Assembly: GCA_026786225.1 (NCBI GenBank)
Contig: JAJAYN010000127.1
Span: 1-5,691, forward strand
Direction: 5' to 3'
Origin: Burkholderiales bacterium
Lineage (GTDB): Bacteria > Pseudomonadota > Gammaproteobacteria > Burkholderiales > Usitatibacteraceae
DNA length: 5,691 bases
Positions 1 through 4,967 of the stretch are shown here, piece by piece (the stretch's first letter is position 1; each line of letters begins with the position of its first letter). A model generated the notes under the pieces. It had not been told where the DNA came from and did no database searches. It was given only the letters and a program-made list of their open reading frames with translations. A program made the translations under genes and the position numbers.

Positions 1-435
1 ATCCAGCTCCCACGCCGCATCAAGTGCGATGCTGCGGGTACGATCGCGCTCACTTTCCGTTGCTACCGCGCCGGTGAAATTGCCGCCCATGCCGTTGGCA
101 CCGCCCTTGCTGCGGATATCGCTGGCGTTGCCGGTAAACGAAGGCAACAACGCGGCGGTCTGCGCGCGTACGGTGGCGCGCGCCTGGCTGATGCGCGCCG
201 CCGCCTGCGCAATGGTCGAATTCTCACGCTGCGCCTGGGCAATCAACATCACCAGCGTCGCGTCGTTCCAGGCGCGCCACCAATCGACGAGTGCAACCGT
301 GTCGCCGCCGTGCGGGAGCGGCGCATTCCATGCGGGTGCCTGGGTGGGCGGCGTACTTTTGAAGTTGGGGCCGATGGCGCAACCGGCAAGTAATGCAACG
401 ATTGAGAGTGCGGCAATAATTGTGCGATTCATCAT
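1..435 (-). CDS. RND efflux outer-membrane lipoprotein, NodT family (N-terminal part, cut by window edge)
   Basis: Only the first 145 codons are present; the frame is still open at base 1. The protein starts with a short hydrophobic signal and a lipobox L16-A17-G18-C19, so it should be lipidated on Cys19 after export. The next residues (AIGPNF) match the usual start of mature NodT/OprM-type factors. A helical stretch follows with the family pattern: DWWRAWND near residues 53-60, then repeated QA, ARA and LP motifs, and a final WELD at the edge. This family forms the TolC-like trimeric exit duct of tripartite RND pumps. I start it at the ATG at 435-433, whose ATGA overlaps the TGA of the tetR gene; a second ATG follows directly, so the start could be one codon later. 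An AAGAG at 446-442 lies 6 bases upstream. Membrane-fusion and RND pump genes would be expected beyond the left edge; that is inference. Confidence 0.9.
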   Translation of the reverse strand, partial: MMNRTIIAALSIVALLAGCAIGPNFKSTPPTQAPAWNAPLPHGGDTVALVDWWRAWNDATLVMLIAQAQRENSTIAQAAARISQARATVRAQTAALLPSFTGNASDIRSKGGANGMGGNFTGAVATESERDRTRSIALDAAWELD

Positions 436-1157
436 CTTGAACTCTTACGGGGTTTGCGCGCCGCGCGTAGCACGGTCTTCGGCGTTGGCATTGGGTTGGA
501 GCTAGATGCGATGCGGGTAAAGGCGGTGCGGACGATACGTTGTGAACGCGCCAGCGAGGCATCGCTCTCTTCGCCGAGATCGAGTATCACGGCGCCCACG
601 TAGGCCGAGTGGAACAACTCGATGTCCTCTATGCTTATCTGCAAACCGAGGTTACTAAAACACTGTTGCAGTTTGTCGCGATTGGCCTGTTCGAAACCGG
701 CCAGCCACGGTTTAATCGTCTGGTCTTCGTCAGAGGCTACGATCAGCGCGGTCATCAGCCGCGCGAAGCGCCGGTCGCTCACGTCAGCGATCAGGAAATC
801 GAGAAAATTCTCAAGGGTGAGTACACCCGACTCGATGCCGCTCGCCATGATGGCCAGCATCGCGTTGCAGCCATACACCGCCGTTTCGCGCAGCAATTCG
901 TTGCGACTGGGAAAGTAGTAGGTGACGTGACTTTGCCGCACGCCCGCGCGATTGGCCACACGCGTCTGTGTAAGTGCGCTAAAGCCTTCGTCGTTTAGCA
1001 ACAATACCGCCGCATAAAGAATGCGATCCCTGGTATTGGTCGGTGCCGGCATTGCGGCAACAGCATCAGGGAACGTCGTGGGAAGTGCGGACGCGGCGCT
1101 CTTCGTGCCGACTTTTGTCGCCTTTGGACGTGGATTGGACGGGTTTTTGGTTGTCAT
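432..1157 (-). CDS. TetR/AcrR-family transcriptional regulator
   Basis: A 241-residue protein with a clear TetR DNA-binding domain at about residues 42-90. It opens with TRDRILYAA, and the helix-turn-helix is RVANRAGVRQSHVTYYFPSR, ending in NELL. The C-terminal ligand and dimer domain (about 95-215) is not recognisable to a specific inducer. Both ends carry basic, probably disordered tails: residues 1-35 (Lys/Pro/Thr/Ala-rich) and 226-241. The start is uncertain. The ATG at 1157 has no Shine-Dalgarno but sits 7 bases after a good -10 box, fitting a leaderless mRNA. Met36 (codon 1052-1050) would remove the tail but also lacks an SD. The stop overlaps the start of the efflux lipoprotein gene (ATGA), so the two are probably translationally coupled and the regulator likely controls the pump. 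Two inverted repeats over its promoter suggest autorepression. Confidence 0.93.
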   Translation of the reverse strand: MTTKNPSNPRPKATKVGTKSAASALPTTFPDAVAAMPAPTNTRDRILYAAVLLLNDEGFSALTQTRVANRAGVRQSHVTYYFPSRNELLRETAVYGCNAMLAIMASGIESGVLTLENFLDFLIADVSDRRFARLMTALIVASDEDQTIKPWLAGFEQANRDKLQQCFSNLGLQISIEDIELFHSAYVGAVILDLGEESDASLARSQRIVRTAFTRIASSSNPMPTPKTVLRAARKPRKSSR

Positions 1158-1158
1158 G

Positions 1159-1174
1159 TTGGTAATAATACCAA
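1159..1174. promoter_or_regulatory. Putative TetR operator O1 (inverted repeat)
   Basis: The arms TTGGT and ACCAA are separated by 6 bases. Including flanking bases, the perfect palindrome is GTTGGTA-N4-TACCAAC (1158-1175). It covers the -10 box and ends at the start codon of the tetR gene. TetR-family repressors usually bind palindromes of this size over their own promoters, so autoregulation is the natural inference. A second copy lies 19 bases away. Confidence 0.7.
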
Positions 1175-1193
1175 CACTTGGTTAAATTACCAA
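1165..1193 (-). promoter_or_regulatory. Sigma-70-type promoter of the tetR-efflux operon
   Basis: On the minus strand a -35 box TTGGTA (1193-1188) and a -10 box TATTAT (1170-1165) are separated by exactly 17 bases. Counting 7 bases past the -10 box puts the predicted transcription start on the A of the ATG at 1157. The mRNA would therefore have no 5' leader. Both boxes lie inside inverted repeats that look like TetR operators, so bound repressor would block polymerase. Confidence 0.65.
1178..1193. promoter_or_regulatory. Putative TetR operator O2 (inverted repeat)
   Basis: This is the second copy of TTGGT-N6-ACCAA, centred 19 bases from O1. It overlaps the -35 box of the tetR promoter. The octamer TACCAACA recurs at the same place in both copies (1169-1176 and 1188-1195), which argues for one protein recognising both sites. 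Confidence 0.65.
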
Positions 1194-1216
1194 CAAACAC
1201 AAAGTCCAGCGTTGGC

Positions 1217-1250
1217 GCGGCTTGACAGGCAGTATTGTCGCTGAAGCCGC
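1217..1250. terminator. Imperfect stem-loop downstream of the MOSC gene
   Basis: The arms GCGGCTT (1217-1223) and AAGCCGC (1244-1250) pair over 7 bases. Directly inside, GACA (1224-1227) pairs with TGTC (1236-1239), leaving an 8-base loop and a 4-base one-sided bulge. It sits 27 bases past the stop of the minus-strand MOSC gene. No T-run follows on either strand, so it is at best a non-classical terminator or an RNA 3'-end stabiliser. The rest of the 1158-1276 gap holds the tetR promoter and operators. Confidence 0.4.
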
Positions 1251-1276
1251 ACCAAATGGCGTTCTACATGAATAAA

Positions 1277-2089
1277 TTACCTCGGCAAGGTGACGCGATC
1301 CCCAACCTTTACAGAACCCAGCTTCACGGGAATGAGATTCATGCCAAACAACACGCCATTGGGTGAATCCCGAAACATCGCCAGCGTTTGCAAAGGCTCC
1401 GGTCCACGCACCACGCCATCGGCTTGGTCAGTTGTTGTCACCTGACAGCGCGCGCAAGGCTTCACCGCTCGAAATACGGACTCGCCAATCGCGACTTCGC
1501 CGAGCCGATCCTCGGCAAACGCTTCGCATCCGCCGATGACGAGATTGGGTCGGAAGCGATTCATCGGCAATGCCACGCCACCGTTGGCGACAATGCGCGT
1601 ATTCAAGTCAGCCAACGAAGCCTCCGAAACAATCAGCAATGGATAACCATCCGCGAAGCTGACGATTTCGCCAATCCGTGAATACGCAGGACTGATCTGC
1701 CGCTCGGCTGAGTCCGGCATGTACACCAAATGAACATCTGCCCCGAGATAATCAGACAGCCACTTATCGGCTTCCGCTCTCACCGGTTGTGCGCGCACAT
1801 GGCTGGACCATACCTGCACGGTGCGCGTCGGCAATTCTTTCGGTGCCGCTGAAAACGAGACGGTTTCCATATCCGGGGCGGAAAAAATCACCTCACCATT
1901 TTCAATCTCGACCCACACCGTCGCCATCTTCGGGTGTTCGCGCTGGGTAAGAAATTGGTGGTCCGCATCGATCACCAGAAATCGTCGATCGTTCTGCAGC
2001 CCGCGCGACGTGACCCGTGATTGGGAAAGCGCTATTCCGCCCAGCGCTTTGACCGGGTAAATATGAATTTTGCGCAACGAAATTGTCAT
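1277..2089 (-). CDS. MOSC domain-containing protein (YcbX/mARC-like, no ferredoxin domain)
   Basis: A 270-residue protein with the two-part layout of the YcbX/mARC family. The N-terminal beta-barrel domain is marked by YPVKALGGI (11-19), GLQNDRRFLVID (30-41) and FLTQREHP (46-53). The MOSC domain carries MNRFRPNLVI (176-185), KPCARCQVTTTD with C212 and C215 (210-221), and VLFGMNL (246-252). The conserved cysteine of this MOSC region is the expected protein ligand of the molybdenum cofactor. Known relatives reduce N-hydroxylated compounds such as hydroxylaminopurine. E. coli YcbX has an extra C-terminal 2Fe-2S ferredoxin domain; this protein ends right after the MOSC fold, so electrons would have to come from a separate partner, none of which is visible here. 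The ATG at 2089 gives the family's usual N-terminus but has no clear SD. It appears to be a single-gene unit, transcribed away from the SPFH gene. Confidence 0.93.
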   Translation of the reverse strand: MTISLRKIHIYPVKALGGIALSQSRVTSRGLQNDRRFLVIDADHQFLTQREHPKMATVWVEIENGEVIFSAPDMETVSFSAAPKELPTRTVQVWSSHVRAQPVRAEADKWLSDYLGADVHLVYMPDSAERQISPAYSRIGEIVSFADGYPLLIVSEASLADLNTRIVANGGVALPMNRFRPNLVIGGCEAFAEDRLGEVAIGESVFRAVKPCARCQVTTTDQADGVVRGPEPLQTLAMFRDSPNGVLFGMNLIPVKLGSVKVGDRVTLPR

Positions 2090-2127
2090 GGTGTGCGTGC
2101 CGAATAAACGTGATAACGTGTCGGCGC

Positions 2128-2133
2128 AGTATA
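2128..2133 (-). promoter_or_regulatory. Possible -10 box for the MOSC gene
   Basis: TATACT on the minus strand matches five of six consensus -10 bases and would start transcription about 30 bases before the ATG at 2089. I see no convincing -35 box, so the call is weak. Nearby, a direct repeat AACGTG (2107-2112 and 2115-2120) with 8-base periodicity could be an activator or repressor half-site pair. The divergent 2090-2194 gap must also hold the promoter of the SPFH gene, which I could not place. Confidence 0.3.
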
Positions 2134-2194
2134 GCGGCGCTTGTCGTTGTGGGCGCTTTCGTGGTTAAGACTTCTTGCAGAACAGGCGCACTAC

Positions 2195-3319
2195 ATGGTT
2201 GATTGGGTAAAGAAACTCACCGGCGAATTCATTGACATCATCCAATGGCTGGATGATTCCAATAACACACTCGTCTATCGCTTCGAGCGACACAACAACG
2301 AGATCAAGTACGGTGCCAAGCTCACGGTGCGCGAGGGGCAGATGGCGGTATTTATCAACGAAGGCCAGCTGGCCGACGTGTACAAACCCGGCATGCATAC
2401 GTTGACGACCCAGAACATGCCGATCCTGTCCACGCTCAAGGGATGGAAATACGGCTTCGAATCGCCATTCAAGGCCGAAGTGTATTTTGTCTCGACGCGC
2501 AAATTTACCGACATGAAGTGGGGCACACCCGGGCCCGCCACGATGCGTGACAAAGAATTCGGCATCGTACGCGCAACCGCGTTCGGCATTTACACCATTC
2601 GTATAAAAGATCCAGGCATTTTTATCAGGGACATCTCGGGTACCGAAGGGCGCTTCACGACGGACGCGATTCAGGAAAACCTGCGCGGCAAGATCGGCTT
2701 ACGCATCAAGGAAGTGATGCCCGAGTTGGGCCTGTCGATCATCGACATCGAAGCCAAGGTCACGCAGATGGGCGCGATGCTGCGCGAGCGTATCGGCCCC
2801 GATTTTGAAGCCATGGGGCTGGAGCTTTGCGAAGTGCAGGTACAGGATGTCGGCTTGCCCGAAGAAGTCGAGAAGGCCATCGACAAGCGCGGTGCCATTG
2901 CTGCGGTGGGCAATTTGCAGGCCTACACGCAATACGAAACGGCGAGCGCCATCCATGACGCCGCCACGACACCCAACAGCGCAGCCGGTGCCGGCATGGG
3001 GCTCGGCGCGGGCTTTGCGATGGGTGGCAATATGGTCGGGCAGATGGGTGCCGCGCAAGCGGCTGCGAATGCCGGTGGTAGCGCTGCTGCCATGCCGCCA
3101 CCGTTGCCTGCCGCCGCAACATTCCACGTCGCGATCAATGGCCAGCAGGCAGGCCCATTCGATATGGGCACGCTGCAGGGCCAGGCTGGAAGCGGCTCGC
3201 TTAAACGCGATTCGCTCGTGTGGAAAGCCGGCATGGCGCAATGGGTGAAGGCGGGCGAAGTGCCCGAGTTGGCCGCGCTGTTTGCCAATCTGCCGCCGCC
3301 GGTTCCTCCAGCGGGCTAA
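2195..3319 (+). CDS. SPFH (band 7/flotillin-like, YdjI-type) protein with C-terminal GYF_2 domain
   Basis: A 374-residue protein. Residues 1-40 (FIDIIQWLDDSNNTLVYRF) and the band-7 region at about 41-235 match the YdjI-like SPFH family, often annotated 'SPFH domain/virion core protein'. Recognisable pieces are VREGQMAVFINEG (45-57), KPGMHTL (64-70) and GLPEEVEKAIDKR (220-232). A Gly/Ala/Met-rich linker (about 262-308) leads to a GYF_2 domain (about 309-365) with NGQQAGPFDM and LVWKAGMAQWVKAGEVPELA. No signal peptide or membrane helix is present, so membrane attachment probably needs a partner; the zinc-ribbon membrane protein encoded downstream is the obvious candidate. SPFH proteins form ring or scaffold assemblies at membranes. 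I chose the ATG at 2195, with CAGG 8 bases upstream. A TTG at 2141 would add 18 residues without a better SD or family support. Confidence 0.92.
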   Translation: MVDWVKKLTGEFIDIIQWLDDSNNTLVYRFERHNNEIKYGAKLTVREGQMAVFINEGQLADVYKPGMHTLTTQNMPILSTLKGWKYGFESPFKAEVYFVSTRKFTDMKWGTPGPATMRDKEFGIVRATAFGIYTIRIKDPGIFIRDISGTEGRFTTDAIQENLRGKIGLRIKEVMPELGLSIIDIEAKVTQMGAMLRERIGPDFEAMGLELCEVQVQDVGLPEEVEKAIDKRGAIAAVGNLQAYTQYETASAIHDAATTPNSAAGAGMGLGAGFAMGGNMVGQMGAAQAAANAGGSAAAMPPPLPAAATFHVAINGQQAGPFDMGTLQGQAGSGSLKRDSLVWKAGMAQWVKAGEVPELAALFANLPPPVPPAG

Positions 3320-3330
3320 CTGGTCAAGAA

Positions 3331-3357
3331 GCGTCTCACACTTGCAACGTAAGACGC
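3331..3357. terminator. Inverted repeat just after the SPFH gene
   Basis: GCGTCT (3331-3336) and AGACGC (3352-3357) can form a 6-base stem with a 15-base loop, starting 12 bases after the SPFH stop. No T-run follows, so a role in ending or protecting the SPFH transcript is only a guess. It is the first of three inverted repeats in about 100 bases. Confidence 0.3.
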
Positions 3358-3358
3358 G

Positions 3359-3393
3359 CCCTCTTCCGCTTGCCGGAGAGGGTCGGGGGTGAG
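3359..3393. repeat. Dispersed-repeat-like hairpin (CCCTCT...AGAGGG-TCGGGGGTGAGG)
   Basis: CCCTCTTCCG and CGGAGAGGG (3359-3382) form a stem with one bulged base and a tiny loop, followed by TCGGGGGTGAGG. This hairpin plus GGGGTGAGG tail is a common intergenic repeat in beta- and gammaproteobacterial genomes. In the reverse frame it translates to PHPRPSPASGRG, a typical signature of false ORFs over this element. Only one copy is in the window. It may act as a transcript-end hairpin for the SPFH gene. Confidence 0.6.
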
Positions 3394-3401
3394 GCAGAGA
3401 A

Positions 3402-3430
3402 TTCGGCAAGCAAGCTTGCCGCCTGCCGAA
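3402..3430. repeat. Nested inverted repeats
   Basis: Two alternative stems share bases. CGGCAAG (3404-3410) pairs with CTTGCCG (3415-3421) over a 4-base loop, or TTCGGCA (3402-3408) pairs with TGCCGAA (3424-3430). Both arms are perfect 7-mers. The mutually exclusive pairing could be incidental to repeat decay or could make a small switch; nothing in the sequence decides. Together with the two hairpins before it, this fills most of the gap between the SPFH gene and the GNAT remnant. Confidence 0.5.
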
Positions 3431-3484
3431 CGGGCACCGGATGCAACGGCTGCCGCGCACTGCAAGTGAGGGAGATTGAACCAC

Positions 3485-3592
3485 ATGAACATCACCATAC
3501 GCGCCGCTGAGCCCAGCGACTTTGACGCCATTCGGGAAACAATGGCGCCGGCGCACGCCTCATACGCGATAGCACGCATCCGCAACCACTGA
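3485..3592 (+). pseudogene. GNAT acetyltransferase N-terminal remnant (35 codons)
   Basis: An ATG preceded by GAGGGAG (3468-3474, 10 bases away) opens a frame reading MNITIRAAEPSDFDAIRETM, the usual first strand and helix of GNAT-family N-acetyltransferases (compare the common ITIRPAEPSDxxAI start). The resemblance fades after about residue 21. The frame stops with TGA at 3590-3592, about a fifth of the normal 150-170 residues. The acetyl-CoA-binding motif and the rest of the fold are absent, and the next gene starts 17 bases later. I read it as a gene whose body was lost by deletion, leaving the start and ribosome binding site. A translated 35-residue peptide is possible but would not be an acetyltransferase. 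Confidence 0.65.
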
Positions 3593-3599
3593 TTTTCAC

Positions 3600-3603
3600 G
3601 GAG
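3600..3603 (+). promoter_or_regulatory. Ribosome binding site deciding a TTG start
   Basis: GGAG lies 6 bases before the TTG at 3610, an ideal spacing. The next in-frame ATG (3649) has no SD-like sequence before it. This supports TTG as the real initiation codon of the zinc-ribbon gene. Confidence 0.65.
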
Positions 3604-3609
3604 CAAGAT

Positions 3610-4842
3610 TTGGAAAACCCCAACGCCTCCCAAACCACGCTCGACCAGATGACCTCAAAGGTACGTGCGTTTCCCTGCCGCGCCTGTGGCGCCAAATTAT
3701 CTTTCGCGCCGGGTACCGAAACCCTCAAGTGCCCCTATTGCGGCACCGGTAACGACATCCCCAAATCCGGCGACGCCGTCGAAGAGCTGTCGCTCGATGA
3801 CTGGCTCAAGCAACTTGAAGCCACACACGAGACGAAACAGCAGGAACAGGTCAAATGCCAGAACTGCGGCGGCGAACAGACCTTGCCTGCAAATTTGTTC
3901 GCGTCCTCTTGCACGTTTTGCGGCACGCCGATCACGTCAAAAAGTTATGCGCAGCGACTGGTCAAGCCGAAATCGCTGGTGCCATTCAAGATCACCAAAC
4001 TGCAGGCACAGGACAAATGGCGCGCGTGGATTCGCGGGCTGTGGCTGGCACCAAGTGCCTTGAAACAATTTGCACAGGGCGACGGCGGCATCAAAGGGAT
4101 CTACATCCCCTACTGGACGTTTGACGCACAGACTTATACCAATTATGCCGGGCAACGAGGCGACGATTACACCGAAAGCTATCAGACGACTAACGACAAG
4201 GGCGAGCGCATATCGCAGTCGCGCACACGCACCGACTGGACTAACGTCTCTGGCAATGTGTCGTTTCTTCACGATGACATTTTGGTGCCGGCCAGCAATT
4301 CCTTTGCGGATGCGGCAGGCAAGTATTCTGGCAAGAACGTTGACGTTGCCCAAGCGCAACAGGTTGCGCGTGCAGTAGGTGGGTCCGTCCTCGGCGGTGC
4401 AGTTGGCGCGCTGACGGATAAACTTGCCGGCGGCTTCCGCACCTGGAACACGAAAGAACTGGTGCCCTATCAGGAAGAGTACATCGCCGGTTTTCAGGCG
4501 GAGGCGTATCAGATTGGTTTGAAGGATGCGTTTGTTGGCGGCAAGAAACAAATCGACAACCGCGTTGAGCAACTGGTATACGCCGATATCGGCGGCGATC
4601 ATCAGCGCATCTCTTCGCTCAACACCCAGTACAGCCACCTCACGTTCAAGCACATCCTGCTGCCGATGTGGGTGTCGGCGTATTTGTTCAGCGGAAAGAC
4701 GTATCGGTTCCTGGTGAATGGGCAGTCGGGAGAAGTGGTGGGGGAATCGCCGAAATCGGGGTGGAAGATTTTCTTTTTGGTGTGTGGGATATTGCTGGCT
4801 TTGTTTTTGTTTTTGGCGGTGTTTGGGGGGAAGCAGCGGTAG
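3610..4842 (+). CDS. Dual zinc-ribbon protein with C-terminal membrane helix (YdjG-like)
   Basis: A 410-residue protein. Two zinc ribbons are visible: C23-x2-C26 with C41-x2-C44, and C83-x2-C86 with C101-x2-C104. The middle contains IYIPYWTFDAQTY (164-176) and, near the end, HILLPMWVSAYLFSG (348-362) plus YRFLVNGQSGEVVGESP (365-381), blocks typical of this poorly characterised family. Some databases mislabel relatives as 'primosomal protein N''; no helicase motif is present. One hydrophobic helix at about 385-405 is followed by GGKQR, giving a tail-anchored layout with the ribbons in the cytoplasm. A glycine-rich segment (257-275) interrupts the middle. In B. subtilis a zinc-ribbon membrane protein (YdjG) is encoded with the SPFH protein YdjI in the pspA operon and helps place it at the membrane; the same partnership is inferred here. 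The start is TTG, backed by GGAG 6 bases upstream. It lies downstream of the SPFH gene on the same strand, with the GNAT remnant between. Confidence 0.87.
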   Translation: MENPNASQTTLDQMTSKVRAFPCRACGAKLSFAPGTETLKCPYCGTGNDIPKSGDAVEELSLDDWLKQLEATHETKQQEQVKCQNCGGEQTLPANLFASSCTFCGTPITSKSYAQRLVKPKSLVPFKITKLQAQDKWRAWIRGLWLAPSALKQFAQGDGGIKGIYIPYWTFDAQTYTNYAGQRGDDYTESYQTTNDKGERISQSRTRTDWTNVSGNVSFLHDDILVPASNSFADAAGKYSGKNVDVAQAQQVARAVGGSVLGGAVGALTDKLAGGFRTWNTKELVPYQEEYIAGFQAEAYQIGLKDAFVGGKKQIDNRVEQLVYADIGGDHQRISSLNTQYSHLTFKHILLPMWVSAYLFSGKTYRFLVNGQSGEVVGESPKSGWKIFFLVCGILLALFLFLAVFGGKQR

Positions 4843-4847
4843 GGTTC

Positions 4848-4874
4848 CGTCATTCCTGCGAAGGCGGGAATCCA
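4848..4874. repeat. ATTCC-type dispersed repeat hairpin
   Basis: ATTCCTGC (4852-4859) and GCGGGAAT (4864-4871) form an 8-base stem with one G-T pair around a GAAG loop, within CGTCATTCC...GGAATCCA. This matches a widespread small intergenic repeat of Proteobacteria, similar to the Neisseria dRS3 element (ATTCCC...GGGAAT). It begins 5 bases after the zinc-ribbon stop codon and may serve as its transcript-end hairpin, though no T-run follows. Confidence 0.7.
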
Positions 4875-4915
4875 CCTGCGCTAAAGCTGGCTGATGGTTG
4901 ATTGCTTAGTGGGAT

Positions 4916-4932
4916 GCCGGGCAACCCCCGGC
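4916..4932. terminator. GC-rich hairpin between convergent genes
   Basis: GCCGGG (4916-4921) and CCCGGC (4927-4932) make a perfect 6-base stem over a 5-base loop. It lies 35 bases past the stop of the minus-strand exporter gene and 73 bases past the plus-strand zinc-ribbon gene. It could end either transcript, but there is no T-run on either side. The remaining bases of 4843-4967 show nothing recognisable. Confidence 0.4.
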
Positions 4933-4967
4933 TCCAGTTTCAAACCAGCGAAAATGATCGACTCGGA

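Noticed and set aside
29..505. 158-residue plus-strand frame near the left edge
   Set aside because: It is antisense to the NodT lipoprotein and the end of tetR, both clearly coding, and has no family features.
1222..1227. Perfect -35 consensus TTGACA on the plus strand
   Set aside because: No -10 box lies 15-19 bases downstream and no plus-strand gene follows for over 900 bases; the hexamer is part of the stem-loop at 1217-1250.
2141..2194. Upstream TTG start for the SPFH gene, adding 18 residues
   Set aside because: No SD precedes it, the added residues do not resemble the family, and the ATG at 2195 has CAGG 8 bases upstream.
2699..3556. 285-residue open frame on the minus strand, opposite the SPFH gene
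   Set aside because: It is antisense to a well-supported coding region, shows no domain, and its N-terminal part runs through the dispersed repeat, giving the tell-tale PHPRPSPASGRG of false ORFs.
4725..4835. G- and T-rich stretch at the end of the zinc-ribbon gene, considered as a G-quadruplex or foreign segment
   Set aside because: G-runs are too few and too far apart for a good quadruplex; the skew is explained by codons for the C-terminal hydrophobic helix (Leu, Phe, Val, Gly).
3937..4875. 312-residue open frame on the minus strand, opposite the zinc-ribbon gene
   Set aside because: It mirrors codons of the zinc-ribbon gene, starts inside the ATTCC repeat and has no recognisable domain.
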